Positions 10,669 through 19,498 of a DNA stretch of 64,000 bases are shown here, one piece after another. Origin of the DNA: Mannheimia sp. USDA-ARS-USMARC-1261. GTDB taxonomy: Bacteria > Pseudomonadota > Gammaproteobacteria > Enterobacterales > Pasteurellaceae. The DNA is taken from positions 496,001 through 560,000 of the forward strand of contig NZ_CP006942.1 of assembly GCF_000521605.1 (NCBI RefSeq), in the 5' to 3' direction. Numbering within the stretch: position 1 is the first letter of the stretch; each line of letters opens with the position of its first letter. The notes beneath the pieces were generated by a model. That model did no database searches. It saw nothing but the letters and a program-made list of their open reading frames with translations, and was not told where the DNA came from. A program made the position numbers and the translations under genes.

Positions 10669-10734
10669 CGTTTATTCCTCATTGTATTGAAAAAACAATG
10701 CACCAACACGAACGGGAATAGATCGGTTTTAAGC

Positions 10735-10822
10735 CTTTAGTTTCCTACGTCAGTGCTAACTGCATCAGGTTCAACGGGTATTTCTCAGCTTGCTTTATTT
10801 GAGTAAACAAGCACCCCGACTA
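10735..10822 (-). promoter_or_regulatory. TPP riboswitch (THI element) upstream of thiM
   Basis: Read on the minus strand: GGGGTGC, then GCTGAGAAATACCC, then TTGAACCTGATGCAGTTAG, then GACGTAGGAAAC, the standard order of the TPP aptamer. The stem between the first two blocks is extended. It lies about 66 bases before the thiM start and is the second THI element of the window. Confidence 0.93.
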
Positions 10823-10874
10823 AATGAGAGCTCAATATAAAACTTTAGAAAAGGGTTGTAAAGTACCTTAAACG

Positions 10875-12656
10875 TTAAGCCGCTTCTCGATGATAAAACC
10901 GCAAGCTATGTTCTTTTTGGCGGGCGGAACTAAAGGCGGAAACCCGTTTTAAGTAGCCGATAACCCTTGTGCCGTAGTCAATATTTTGCGAGCCGCATTG
11001 AGAGCAGCTATGTAAAGTGCGTTTGTCGATATGGCTACATTCGTTGCAAATCGTGATTTTGACGTTAATGCAGAAATAGTTGCAGCCTGTTTTAGCGGCG
11101 GTGTCTAATAGTGAACGATAGCCGTTAGCAGTTAAGGCTTCATCGAGGTTTAAATGCAAGGCTGAACCACCATCTAGCCATTCAATTAGCTCTTTGCCGT
11201 GCAGTAAGAATTTATCGAGAGCGTTAGTTTCTTCATCTTCTACCACATAGAAATAGGAGTTGTAGCAATCACGAGGCACGAAATAGCCGTCTGCTTTATC
11301 CCATTTCGCATTTTTTACCCCTAAATTTTCGGCAGGCACAAATTCAGTGTTGAACTTCACACCATATTGTTGGCTGGCAGCTTGGTTTGCCTCAAAAATC
11401 GTTTTTAAGCGAGATTGCACAAATTCAATATATTCAGGATTGTAGCCTACTTTCAAGCCTTGAGATTCAGCAGCCTCTGCCATACCGTTAATGCCGATGG
11501 TGAGGAATTGTTTATCTAACGAAATAAATCCAGCATCATAAACAGGCAGCATCCCGTTGGCTAAATATTCCTCCATCAATTTTCGGTAAGCATATTGATA
11601 TTTATGGATCTTGCTGACTTCTGAGCTCAAATCACGCTTATCTTGCACTAAACGGTTCATATTAATCGTAATCACATTTATCGAACCTGTTGCTACACCG
11701 CCAGCACCGAGTGAGTAAGAGAAGGTGTGATCACTGATTTCATTGCGTAAACGGCAGCAAGAAGCGAGGGAGTCAGGGTTATCCGACTGATAAATAAAAA
11801 AGGAATTACCTTGTGCCAGTTCATTTGCCATTTGGTTGGCAAATTCGTCATCTTTGCATTTACCTTGTTCAGTTAGCATTGCGGCAGTTACTACAGGGAA
11901 CGTAAGAATGGCTTTGCTACGTTCTTTGTTAAACCACTGCATAAAGAAAAGTTGCAATTTAGCGGTGGTTTCCCAGCAGGGCTTTTCAAAATCAGGGAAC
12001 ACAAAGTTACCGAACATTGCCTCAAAATAGAATTTATCGTAAACCGAAATATTCCAAAATACGCTTTGATAGCCTCGTGCGGCGGCAGGTTGGTTAATGC
12101 TGTAGACCACTTGTTGGAGGTGATTTTCAATGTCGGAACGATGGGTTTCCAGGTAGTTATCACCATAATCTTTACGGGCGAAGTAGTCAAAGTAAGTTAA
12201 AAACTCAACTGTAGCGACTGCCCCTGCAAATTGTGAACTAACCGCAAAAACAAAATTGACAAAAGAGCCACAAAAAGAAGCCAGATGTTTTGGAGCTTTG
12301 GATTCGCCCCCCAGTTTGGTTAAGCCATCACGCAAAAACGGATACATTGTAACCGATACACAATAAGGTTTGAGGCTGGTTTCATCGTGAACGTAAATTT
12401 CGTGTGCTTCAATTTGGCGTAAGTATTCGCAAGCGGTCTCTTTATCAAAAAGTTTTGCAATTTTTTCGTTGATTTTTGCTCGATTAATTTGCACAAAAAA
12501 ATCTTTCATCAGCTCGTTTTCCATTGTGGCAATATTTTTTTGTGTTACGTTGGCGTTAGCGTCCATTTTTGAGCCATCAGCCGCATTTTGGGCTTGAATG
12601 TAGTGGTCAATAAAAGCTAATTTTTCTGAAATTTGTTTCGCTTCTAAGCGAATCAT
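10875..12656 (-). CDS. nrdD: anaerobic (class III) ribonucleoside-triphosphate reductase, short form
   Basis: Glycyl-radical enzyme that makes deoxynucleotides without oxygen. At 593 residues it is about 110 shorter than E. coli NrdD and lacks the N-terminal ATP-cone, so the usual allosteric on/off dATP site is absent. The C-terminus has the zinc-binding cysteines (CNECSHID, then CSQCG) and the glycyl-radical motif RVIGYL. Active-site cysteine candidates lie in the middle (DSLASCCRLR). The gene follows nrdG with a 4-base overlap, the reverse of the common nrdD-nrdG order. The pair sits behind two NrdR boxes. Sequence and order suggest a lineage distinct from the typical enterobacterial-type reductase. 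Confidence 0.92.
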   Translation of the reverse strand: MIRLEAKQISEKLAFIDHYIQAQNAADGSKMDANANVTQKNIATMENELMKDFFVQINRAKINEKIAKLFDKETACEYLRQIEAHEIYVHDETSLKPYCVSVTMYPFLRDGLTKLGGESKAPKHLASFCGSFVNFVFAVSSQFAGAVATVEFLTYFDYFARKDYGDNYLETHRSDIENHLQQVVYSINQPAAARGYQSVFWNISVYDKFYFEAMFGNFVFPDFEKPCWETTAKLQLFFMQWFNKERSKAILTFPVVTAAMLTEQGKCKDDEFANQMANELAQGNSFFIYQSDNPDSLASCCRLRNEISDHTFSYSLGAGGVATGSINVITINMNRLVQDKRDLSSEVSKIHKYQYAYRKLMEEYLANGMLPVYDAGFISLDKQFLTIGINGMAEAAESQGLKVGYNPEYIEFVQSRLKTIFEANQAASQQYGVKFNTEFVPAENLGVKNAKWDKADGYFVPRDCYNSYFYVVEDEETNALDKFLLHGKELIEWLDGGSALHLNLDEALTANGYRSLLDTAAKTGCNYFCINVKITICNECSHIDKRTLHSCSQCGSQNIDYGTRVIGYLKRVSAFSSARQKEHSLRFYHREAA

Positions 12657-13126
12657 AGCATTGCTCCTTTGATAAATAAGTAGTTTAGATTTTCATTATT
12701 GCGTAAATCAATAAAACGTTGGTTGGTGGTCAGGCTGTTTAATCCGCCTTGCTCGGCAATCCAACGACCTGTTTTTAAGTAAGTTAATTCAGTCAGCAAA
12801 CAGGGAGGAACTTCGTGCCGCTCTAAGCCTGTGTAGAGGCAAGTTTGTAGCTTTTTTTGCTTACAACGTTTTAATAAAGAGAGTAATGTTTCCGCTTGCC
12901 ATTCACCCCCCATAAATAGCACGCAACTAATTAAACCTTGATAGCGTTTTAGGCGTTCATTGAGATAATCAAGCGTTAGCTCTTTTCCCTCACAGGCTTT
13001 CCAACTCTCTACACTATGGCAGCCTTTACAGCCAAGCGGACAGCCTGTAATGAGAAAAGCCAGTGAAGTTTCATTCGGCACTTCTTGCCAAACAATTTGT
13101 TCTGAACTGAATCTGAGGTTTTCCAT
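12653..13126 (-). CDS. nrdG: anaerobic ribonucleotide reductase activating enzyme
   Basis: Radical SAM enzyme that installs the glycyl radical on NrdD. The [4Fe-4S] motif CPLGCKGC lies close to the N-terminus, after WQEVPNETSLAFLITG, and LFMGGEW is the SAM-binding glycine motif. Length is about 157 residues. I chose the ATG at 13,126; an upstream GTG at 13,141 would lie inside an NrdR box. No strong Shine-Dalgarno is seen. It overlaps nrdD by 4 bases. Confidence 0.9.
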   Translation of the reverse strand: MENLRFSSEQIVWQEVPNETSLAFLITGCPLGCKGCHSVESWKACEGKELTLDYLNERLKRYQGLISCVLFMGGEWQAETLLSLLKRCKQKKLQTCLYTGLERHEVPPCLLTELTYLKTGRWIAEQGGLNSLTTNQRFIDLRNNENLNYLFIKGAML

Positions 13127-13137
13127 TTTTATTATTA

Positions 13138-13153
13138 ACACAATATGTTGTGT
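13138..13153 (-). promoter_or_regulatory. NrdR box, proximal
   Basis: ACACAATATGTTGTGT matches the NrdR palindrome ACACWATATATWGTGT with few changes. It starts 12 bases upstream of the nrdG ATG. NrdR represses ribonucleotide reductase genes when dATP is abundant. Confidence 0.8.
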
Positions 13154-13169
13154 TTTTTAACATTATTTA

Positions 13170-13185
13170 ACACTATATATAGTAT
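13170..13185 (-). promoter_or_regulatory. NrdR box, distal
   Basis: ACACTATATATAGTAT is a near-perfect NrdR half-palindrome pair. Its start is 32 bases from the proximal box, i.e. three helical turns, the usual tandem spacing. Together the two boxes mark the nrdGD promoter. Confidence 0.8.
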
Positions 13186-13293
13186 GTTAGATCTGTTGGG
13201 TTTAAAAAGTAAAGAGCAAAAAATAAGAAAAATAGGTTGAAATTTGAAGATGTGAATAAAATCAAAAAGATAGAGAATTGTAAATTTTTGGCG

Positions 13294-13325
13294 AAAAAAA
13301 GACCGTGTAGAAAACACACGGTCTT
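13294..13325 (-). terminator. terminator of ilvGM
   Basis: The inverted repeat AAGACCGTGT / ACACGGTCTT (arms 13,299-13,308 and 13,316-13,325) is followed on the minus strand by a run of T (13,294-13,300). It lies just after the ilvM stop. Confidence 0.8.
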
Positions 13326-13336
13326 GAAAAGTTTGA

Positions 13337-13555
13337 CTAATTGATCTCTATAACATCAAACAGTTTTTCTAATTGATGGGTTAAAAGTGAAATCTGGCGT
13401 TGGCTTACTAAAGTCAATTCTAATTCAAATGTTGCATTATTTGCTTCAACCTTCAAACTTTTTACTTCAAAACCACGATGACGGATCACTCTTAAAATAC
13501 GCTCTAAAGTTTCCGGGCGTTTGTTGGCTTTTAAGGTTAATTGATATTCTTGCAT
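13337..13555 (-). CDS. ilvM: acetolactate synthase isozyme II small (regulatory) subunit
   Basis: This is a 72-residue ACT-domain protein (QLTLKANKRPETLERILRVI, then RGFEVKSLKVE), the usual size of IlvM. It supports the catalytic subunit in branched-chain amino acid synthesis. The gene begins 8 bases after the end of ilvG, forming an ilvGM operon closed by a terminator. IlvM-type partners generally do not give strong valine inhibition; whether that holds here is not visible. Confidence 0.88.
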   Translation of the reverse strand: MQEYQLTLKANKRPETLERILRVIRHRGFEVKSLKVEANNATFELELTLVSQRQISLLTHQLEKLFDVIEIN

Positions 13556-13563
13556 TTTTCCTC

Positions 13564-15216
13564 CTACACATCATCGTCCAGCATATCCGCATTACAAGCA
13601 CCTGGTGGCACGAGAGGCCAGACGTTATCTTCTTGTGGAATGCAAACGTGAAGTAAATACGCCCCTTTGGCATTTAACAAGCGGTCAATTCCGTCCGAAA
13701 CTTCGCAAGCCTTTTCAATGCGTTCGCCCTCAATATCAAAGGCTTTAGCAAGCATTACGAAATCCGGGTTGTCGTCTAAAATTGTTTGGCTGTGGCGACC
13801 GTGGAAGAACAGAGATTGCCATTGGCGAACCATTCCTAAACGTTGGTTATCCAGCAACAAAATTTTTACCGGCAGCTTACCACGCTTGATAGTACCAAGT
13901 TCTTGAATGTTCATTAAAATTGAGCCATCGCCTGTAATAACAATGACTTGATCTTCAGGGCGAGCAACTTGAGCTCCGATTGCAGCAGGCAAGCCAAAGC
14001 CCATTGAGCCGAAGCCTGCTGAGGTAATGTAGTTTTTCGGATCGGTATAAGTTAAATGTTGTGCCGACCACATTTGGTGCTGACCAACATCGGTTGTTAC
14101 GACACTGTTTTTTGCTTTACGGTTAGACAAGGTATGTAATAACGCAACCGCATTGATATCACCATTACCGCTATTTTCTTGATATTGGAAGTCAAATTGC
14201 TGTTTTAAATTACGTACATCTTCACGCCAAGCATCAATGTCTAACGGTTGAGCTAAATAATTAATTGCTTCTATGAGGCTGCCTTGTAGGGCAATTTGAG
14301 CTTGTCGTAGCTTGTTAATTTCAGCATTATCAATATCAATATGAATGACTTTTGCGTGAGGAGCAAAAGTGTCTAATTTACCGGTTACACGATCGTCAAA
14401 ACGAGCACCGCAGGCTATGAGTAAATCGCACTCTTGCACGGCATAGTTAGCGGCTTTTGTGCCGTGCATACCAATCATACCCATATAAAGCGGATCGGTT
14501 GGTTCGATAGTGCCTAATCCTTTTAGTGTGGAAACAGAAGGAATATTTGCAATTTTTACAAAATTTCTGACCGCTTGTACACCGTCAGCCATTCCTACGC
14601 CTCCGCCAACGTAAAGTACAGGGCGTTTAGCTTCTGATAATAGTTTTTTGGCTTCAGCTAGTTTCTCTGCATTTTGTGTAGGGGCTTTCTCTTTCGTATA
14701 AACAATGGGCTGAGCATTAATAGGAGCTAATTGAACATCTCGCGGAATATCAACTAATACAGGACCCGGTCTGCCACTTTGAGCAATTTGGAACGCAAGG
14801 GCTAAAATCTCAGGTAGTTCTTCAATACTTTGAACGATAAAACTGTGCTTAGTACAGCCGAGCGACAACCCGAGAACGTCTGCTTCTTGGAAGGCGTCTG
14901 TACCTATTAAATGGCTTGCAACCTGCCCGGTAATTGCAACGATAGGAATAGAATCTAGTGCTGCATCACCTAATCCGGTAATTAAATTGGTCGCTCCCGG
15001 TCCTGAGGTAGCAATGCAAACGCCCACTTTTCCTGTTGAGCGAGCGTAACCAATAGCTGCCATTGCAGCACCTTGCTCATTTCGGCAGAGAAGATGCTCT
15101 AAGCCCGAATCATATATGGCATCGTAGGTTGGCATTATTGCTCCGCCCGGATAGCCAAAAAGATGAGTTACACCGTGAGCTTTTAGGCTCTCAGTAATAA
15201 ATCTTGCACCATTCAT
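13564..15216 (-). CDS. ilvG: acetolactate synthase isozyme II large subunit
   Basis: Thiamine-diphosphate enzyme that condenses pyruvate to acetolactate or acetohydroxybutyrate in valine, leucine and isoleucine synthesis. It is intact at 550 residues from the ATG at 15,216 (AAGGACA upstream). Visible landmarks are the N-terminal [10 protein letters not shown], the catalytic glutamate region [15 protein letters not shown], the FAD region [13 protein letters not shown], and the diphosphate/Mg motif [20 protein letters not shown]. The partner ilvM follows. The enzyme needs the thiamine cofactor whose salvage genes lie 5 kb away. No leader-peptide attenuator was recognised upstream. Confidence 0.95.
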   Translation of the reverse strand: MNGARFITESLKAHGVTHLFGYPGGAIMPTYDAIYDSGLEHLLCRNEQGAAMAAIGYARSTGKVGVCIATSGPGATNLITGLGDAALDSIPIVAITGQVASHLIGTDAFQEADVLGLSLGCTKHSFIVQSIEELPEILALAFQIAQSGRPGPVLVDIPRDVQLAPINAQPIVYTKEKAPTQNAEKLAEAKKLLSEAKRPVLYVGGGVGMADGVQAVRNFVKIANIPSVSTLKGLGTIEPTDPLYMGMIGMHGTKAANYAVQECDLLIACGARFDDRVTGKLDTFAPHAKVIHIDIDNAEINKLRQAQIALQGSLIEAINYLAQPLDIDAWREDVRNLKQQFDFQYQENSGNGDINAVALLHTLSNRKAKNSVVTTDVGQHQMWSAQHLTYTDPKNYITSAGFGSMGFGLPAAIGAQVARPEDQVIVITGDGSILMNIQELGTIKRGKLPVKILLLDNQRLGMVRQWQSLFFHGRHSQTILDDNPDFVMLAKAFDIEGERIEKACEVSDGIDRLLNAKGAYLLHVCIPQEDNVWPLVPPGACNADMLDDDV

Positions 15217-15373
15217 TATGTTGTGTCCTTCGCATTTTTTATTATTTGTTAAAAATGTTATAGATACCACAAATTCACTATTTTTTAAACTTTAATTTTG
15301 ACTAAAGTAAGAATTGATTTTATCTATAATTTAAGCAAATAAAAGTCGTTTTTATTTAGGCTGTAAAAGGCTT

Positions 15374-15389
15374 TAACCCTTAAGGGGTA
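15374..15389 (+). promoter_or_regulatory. NarP/NarL-type 7-2-7 site
   Basis: TAACCCT-TA-AGGGGTA is an inverted heptamer pair with a 2-base gap, as used by NarP. Its centre is 30 bases upstream of the FNR-like site, close to the spacing in the E. coli nrf promoter. Nitrite/nitrate control is inferred. Confidence 0.6.
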
Positions 15390-15404
15390 TTTTGCGGAAT
15401 TTTC

Positions 15405-15418
15405 TTGATTTAATTCAA
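15405..15418 (+). promoter_or_regulatory. FNR-like site
   Basis: TTGATTTAATTCAA matches TTGATnnnnATCAA at 9 of 10 fixed positions. A plausible -10 (TAGAGT at about 15,439) would put the site near -40, the usual activating position. It supports anaerobic induction of nrf. Confidence 0.65.
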
Positions 15419-15556
15419 AAAATATTCACTTTGAGATAGTAGAGTTGATTTAAATTTCATATTCTCTTTAATGAATTATTAGAATTTTCTTATTAATGTA
15501 ATAGGAAAAATTCTTATTTATATTTAATAATTTTTTACCTGAGTGGGAGAACCAAA

Positions 15557-17041
15557 ATGAAATTATTCACGAAAAGCCTAATGGTGGCTGCAATTTCAAT
15601 ATTGGGGTGTTTACAACCGGCTTTAGCAGAAGAAGCAAAAAAAGAGTCTTTAACAGATAAAGCCGTTAAACACGAAAAATTAGGCGTAACGGTTGAGTCT
15701 GCAAACCACCTTTTTGCAGAGAAATATCCGCTCCAGTATAACTCTTGGAAAGCGACTTCTCAATCAACCGACCGTGGTAGTGCGTTAGAGTATGACCCAC
15801 GTTATGTGATTTTATGGGCAGGCTATGCGTTCTCTAAAGATTATAACAAACCACGTGGGCATTACTATGCGGTTACCGATGTGCGTGATATTTTGCGTAC
15901 CGGGGCACCTAAAGATGAAAACGACGGTCCACAGCCTTCAGCTTGTTGGACCTGTAAAGGTCCGGATGTTGCTCGCTTAATTGAAGAAAAAGGTGAGCGT
16001 GGTTATTTTGACCCTAAATGGGCAAAATATGGTTCAGAAGTCGTAAACTCAATTGGTTGTGCAGACTGCCACGATACAGCTTCAGAAGAGTTTAAAGAAG
16101 GTAAAGCAGCACTTCGTGTTGCACGTCCTCACGTATTGCGTGCGTTAAATACCATTGGTTGGAAATTTGAAGACTTAGACAAGCACGGACAACGTCCAGC
16201 CGTGTGTGCAAACTGCCACGTGGAATACTACTTCAAAAATAAAACAGACGTAACTTTCCCTTGGAAAAACGGTATTGATGTAGATAGCATCGAAAAATAC
16301 TACGATGAAATCAACTTTGCCGACTGGACACACGCCTTATCTAAAGCACCAATGTTAAAAACCCAACACCCTGACTTCGAAGTTTGGGCTCAAGGTACAC
16401 ACGGTAAAAACGGAGTGACTTGTATTGACTGCCATATGCCAAAAGTGAAAGATAAAGACGGAAAAGTTTACACCGAACACAAAATCGGTAATCCGTTCGA
16501 TAACTTTGAAGCGACTTGTAAAACTTGCCACGAGCAAAGCAAAGAAACACTTGAAAAACGTGTGAAACAATACAAACACGATGTGAAAGAAGCGATGATT
16601 CGTTTAGAAGATCAATTAGTGAAAGCTCACTTCGAAGCGAAAGCGGCTTGGGAAGCCGGTGCAACAGAAGTTGAAATGAAAGATATTTTAACTGCAATCC
16701 GTCACGCTCAATGGCGTTGGGACTACTCAGCAGCAGGTCACGGTAACCACTTCCACGCACCAGATGTTATGCTACGTACTATCGCAACCGGTATTGACCG
16801 TGCAGCAGATGCTCGTGCAGAGTTAGGTGTAGTATTAGCGAAACACGGCGTGACCACTCCGGTTGCAATTCCAGACATCTCAACCAAAGAGAAAGCACAA
16901 TTAGCGATTGGCTTAGATATTCCTAAAGAGCAAGCTGCGAAAGATGAATTCTTAAAAACAGTTGTGCCACAATGGGAAAAAGAAGCTCGTGCTAAAGGCT
17001 TATTGCCTGCAGAAGACGCACCAAAAGCAGATGCAAAATAA
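15557..17041 (+). CDS. nrfA: cytochrome c nitrite reductase, catalytic subunit NrfA
   Basis: Periplasmic pentahaem enzyme that reduces nitrite to ammonium with six electrons. A signal peptide ends at ALA (about residue 24). The active-site haem motif with lysine ligand, CWTCK, is at residues 130-134. Four CXXCH sites follow: CADCH, CANCH, CIDCH and CKTCH. Length 494 fits the family, and GGGAG precedes the ATG by a good distance. It is the first gene of the operon and is preceded by NarP- and FNR-like sites. The alanine/lysine-rich C-terminal tail is typical of the Pasteurellaceae protein. Confidence 0.97.
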   Translation: MKLFTKSLMVAAISILGCLQPALAEEAKKESLTDKAVKHEKLGVTVESANHLFAEKYPLQYNSWKATSQSTDRGSALEYDPRYVILWAGYAFSKDYNKPRGHYYAVTDVRDILRTGAPKDENDGPQPSACWTCKGPDVARLIEEKGERGYFDPKWAKYGSEVVNSIGCADCHDTASEEFKEGKAALRVARPHVLRALNTIGWKFEDLDKHGQRPAVCANCHVEYYFKNKTDVTFPWKNGIDVDSIEKYYDEINFADWTHALSKAPMLKTQHPDFEVWAQGTHGKNGVTCIDCHMPKVKDKDGKVYTEHKIGNPFDNFEATCKTCHEQSKETLEKRVKQYKHDVKEAMIRLEDQLVKAHFEAKAAWEAGATEVEMKDILTAIRHAQWRWDYSAAGHGNHFHAPDVMLRTIATGIDRAADARAELGVVLAKHGVTTPVAIPDISTKEKAQLAIGLDIPKEQAAKDEFLKTVVPQWEKEARAKGLLPAEDAPKADAK

Positions 17042-17060
17042 TGTAGCTTGAGGTGATACT

Positions 17061-17717
17061 ATGAAAAATTTAATCTCAAAAGCAGGGCGAAGAATCGCCC
17101 TCCTACAAGCGGTCGCATTTGCAAGTTTTTTTGCAATTTCAACCGCTAGTGCAGAAATGCCGGCTCCGCCAAAACCACTTTGGCAATCTGAACAAGCGGA
17201 TAATTCACAAATTGCTCAAGATGCTCGCCGTGATCCAAACAAATACTGTACGCAATGTCACGAAACAGCGAATGCAACAGGTAAGCCTTTCCATCACGCA
17301 GGAAAACATTTCCAAAAAGATGTGAAAAGTCCAAATACAGGCGAGCAACTTACCTGTGTGAGTTGCCACGGGAATATCTCTGAAAGCCATCGTAAAGGGG
17401 TAAAAGACGTAATGCGTTTTAACCCTCACGGTAAAGCAAGTAATGTAGATCTTGAGCGTTCTATTAATGAGCAAAATCAAGTTTGTGTAGCTTGCCATAC
17501 ACCAGAGAAATTGCGTGAAAAATTCTGGGCTCACGACACACACGCAACAAAAATTACTTGTACGAACTGTCATGAAATTCACCCGGAAAAAGATCCGATG
17601 AAAGACATTCCTGAAAAAGATCGTATTAAACTTTGTACAGATTGTCATACTAAAATTCATTCAGGAGAATTTAAAAATCCTGAAATGAAAGCCACAGAAG
17701 CAAAAGGAATAAAATAA
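17061..17717 (+). CDS. nrfB: pentahaem cytochrome c NrfB
   Basis: Periplasmic electron donor to NrfA. The 218-residue protein has a signal peptide ending near ASAEM and five CXXCH sites (CTQCH, CVSCH, CVACH, CTNCH, CTDCH). The gene lies 19 bases after nrfA and shares one base with the start of nrfC. An uptake word falls inside the signal peptide coding region (ACAAGCGGTCGC at about 17,105), so the residues LLQAVAF are partly dictated by it. Confidence 0.95.
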   Translation: MKNLISKAGRRIALLQAVAFASFFAISTASAEMPAPPKPLWQSEQADNSQIAQDARRDPNKYCTQCHETANATGKPFHHAGKHFQKDVKSPNTGEQLTCVSCHGNISESHRKGVKDVMRFNPHGKASNVDLERSINEQNQVCVACHTPEKLREKFWAHDTHATKITCTNCHEIHPEKDPMKDIPEKDRIKLCTDCHTKIHSGEFKNPEMKATEAKGIK

Positions 17718-18394
17718 TGACTTGCACCCGTAGAGATTTCGTCTCAGGGGCAGGTGCTATAGCTGTCGTAGCAAGCACCGGGCTTGCTACCTCAGTAACT
17801 CTTGCTACTGAGAAAGAACAAAAGAAAATTCGCTATGCGATGGTACACGATGAAACCTCTTGTATCGGTTGTACTGCGTGTATGGACGCTTGCCGTACTA
17901 CAAACAAAGTGCCGGAAGGTGTTTCTCGATTAGAAATTATCCGTAGCGAGCCGTTTGGCGAATTCCCAAATGTACAGTATGAGTTTTTCCGTCAATCTTG
18001 CCAACATTGTACTAACGCACCTTGCGTAAGTGTTTGCCCGACAGGTGCATCGTTTGTTGATCCGGAAACGGGGATTGTGGATGTTCATTCAGATTTATGT
18101 GTGGGTTGTCAATATTGTATTGCGGTGTGTCCGTACCGTGTACGTTTCATTCACCCAGAGAAAAAATCGGCAGATAAATGTAACTTCTGTCGTGACACCA
18201 ACTTGGCTGAGGGCAAACAACCTGCTTGTGTTGAAGCCTGCCCAACCAAAGCATTAACCTTCGGTGATATGAACGATCCAACCAGCGATATTTTCCACAA
18301 AGTGAAAAACAACCCTGTTTATCGCACGAAAACATCGCTCGGTACAGAGCCGAACTTGTATCACATTCCATTTGGTAAAGGAGAACATAGATAA
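17717..18394 (+). CDS. nrfC: nitrite reduction ferredoxin-type protein NrfC
   Basis: Iron-sulphur protein that passes electrons from the membrane quinol oxidase NrfD to NrfB. A twin-arginine signal is present at the start (CTRRDFVSGAGAIAVVAS). Four [4Fe-4S] cysteine groups follow: CIGCTACMDAC, CQHCTNAPCVSVC, CVGCQYCIAVC, and CNFCRD with CVEAC. The 225-residue length is standard. It overlaps nrfB and nrfD by single bases, so translation is coupled. Confidence 0.96.
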   Translation: MTCTRRDFVSGAGAIAVVASTGLATSVTLATEKEQKKIRYAMVHDETSCIGCTACMDACRTTNKVPEGVSRLEIIRSEPFGEFPNVQYEFFRQSCQHCTNAPCVSVCPTGASFVDPETGIVDVHSDLCVGCQYCIAVCPYRVRFIHPEKKSADKCNFCRDTNLAEGKQPACVEACPTKALTFGDMNDPTSDIFHKVKNNPVYRTKTSLGTEPNLYHIPFGKGEHR

Positions 18395-19362
18395 TGAATG
18401 AATATGTACCTTTCCAAACCCCAAACCTTGTTTGGGACGGCACCATCGCTATCTATTTATTTCTACTTGGTATTTCATCAGGTGCGGTACAGTTAGCGAT
18501 TGCTTACCGTAATAGCGGTGTAAAAATCGAAAAACCAAGCCAAAACTGGATTATTCGCAGTGCGGCAATTCTTGGTACATTACCAACCATCATTGGTTTG
18601 TTGTTGCTAATTTTCCACTTGACCAAACCTTGGACATTCTGGAAATTAATGTTCAACTACAACTTTTCATCGGTAATGTCGATGGGGGTGATGTTATTCC
18701 AACTTTATATGGCAGTTCTCGTTGTTTGGATTGCAATTATGTTTAAAGATTGGTTAGCCTGCTTTATTAGCCGCTACCTACCAATGTTTAAATTTGCTTT
18801 AGGTTGGATCGATTTTGCCGAAGCAAAACTGTTAAAACCGATTGAATTTATCTTATTCGTGTTAGCGGCGGTATTAGGGGCTTACACAGGCTTCCTACTA
18901 TCAGCCTTAGTCAGCTATCCGATGTTAAACAACCCTGTGTTACCGGCACTATTCTTAGCATCCGGTGCATCTTCAGGTATTGCGGCAACATTCCTGATGG
19001 TATTAATTGCCGGTAAATTATCGGGGGAAAGCCACGAAGTCCACTTTATGCACAAATTTGAAGTGCCGATTATGGTAACTGAATTAGGTTTAATTGTGGC
19101 ATTCTTCGTGGGCTTACACTTCGGTGGGGCAGATAAATCACTTGCTTTAACAAATGCACTTTCAGGCTTCTGGGGTAGCGTATTCTGGATCGGCGTAATG
19201 TTAATTGGTATCGCTATTCCATTAACGGCAAATATTTTTGGTAGCCACCGCTTGAAACATAATGTGAAATTTATTATTTTAATTTCTATTTTCGACTTAA
19301 TCGGTGTACTCTGCTTACGTTACTTTATCCTCTATGCAGGGCAACTTACGGTTGCAAGCTAA
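18394..19362 (+). CDS. nrfD: NrfD, membrane quinol dehydrogenase subunit
   Basis: Polytopic inner-membrane protein of 322 residues in the NrfD/PsrC family. It oxidises menaquinol and gives electrons to NrfC. The start FQTPNLVWDGTIAIYLFLLG is characteristic and about eight hydrophobic segments are visible. A hairpin follows the stop, which may set the expression ratio between structural genes and the haem-attachment genes further on. Confidence 0.95.
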   Translation: MNEYVPFQTPNLVWDGTIAIYLFLLGISSGAVQLAIAYRNSGVKIEKPSQNWIIRSAAILGTLPTIIGLLLLIFHLTKPWTFWKLMFNYNFSSVMSMGVMLFQLYMAVLVVWIAIMFKDWLACFISRYLPMFKFALGWIDFAEAKLLKPIEFILFVLAAVLGAYTGFLLSALVSYPMLNNPVLPALFLASGASSGIAATFLMVLIAGKLSGESHEVHFMHKFEVPIMVTELGLIVAFFVGLHFGGADKSLALTNALSGFWGSVFWIGVMLIGIAIPLTANIFGSHRLKHNVKFIILISIFDLIGVLCLRYFILYAGQLTVAS

Positions 19363-19396
19363 GCGATAAGCTAAAACATTATTTAAGCAATAGGGT

Positions 19397-19415
19397 GGGG
19401 GCTAATATAGCCCCC
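19397..19415 (+). terminator. hairpin between nrfD and nrfE
   Basis: GGGGGCTA / TAGCCCCC with a 3-base loop is a strong stem, followed by CTCTTTGCT rather than a clean T-run. It may be a partial terminator or an RNA-stability hairpin within the operon. Confidence 0.5.
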
Positions 19416-19498
19416 CTCTTTGCTAAAGATGGGAATTTAATTAAACATCTATTTTCGTCCTATTTTACCTTCACAAGCGGTCATTTTTGGGATTTATT

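Larger units (their letters stand above)
15217..15556. promoter_or_regulatory. divergent control region between ilvGM and nrf
   Basis: This 340-base AT-rich spacer holds no gene. It carries a NarP-like 7-2-7 site and an FNR-like site described separately, both on the nrf side. On the ilvG side I see only AT-rich promoter-like sequence and no clear attenuator or leader peptide. Confidence 0.6.

Noticed and set aside
11891-12200. Antisense frames of 80-100 codons inside nrdD
   Set aside because: They overlap a fully convincing conserved gene and show no family features or start signals.
13142-13260. Possible small gene upstream of nrdG on the minus strand
   Set aside because: A 60-codon frame exists, but it covers the NrdR boxes and has no ribosome site or recognisable sequence.
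15217-15300. Leader peptide/attenuator for ilvGM
   Set aside because: No short frame rich in branched-chain codons and no paired terminator/antiterminator stems were seen.
16341-16760. 139-codon frame antisense to nrfA
   Set aside because: Shadow of the nrfA coding pattern; cysteine and serine content reflects the opposite strand of the haem motifs.
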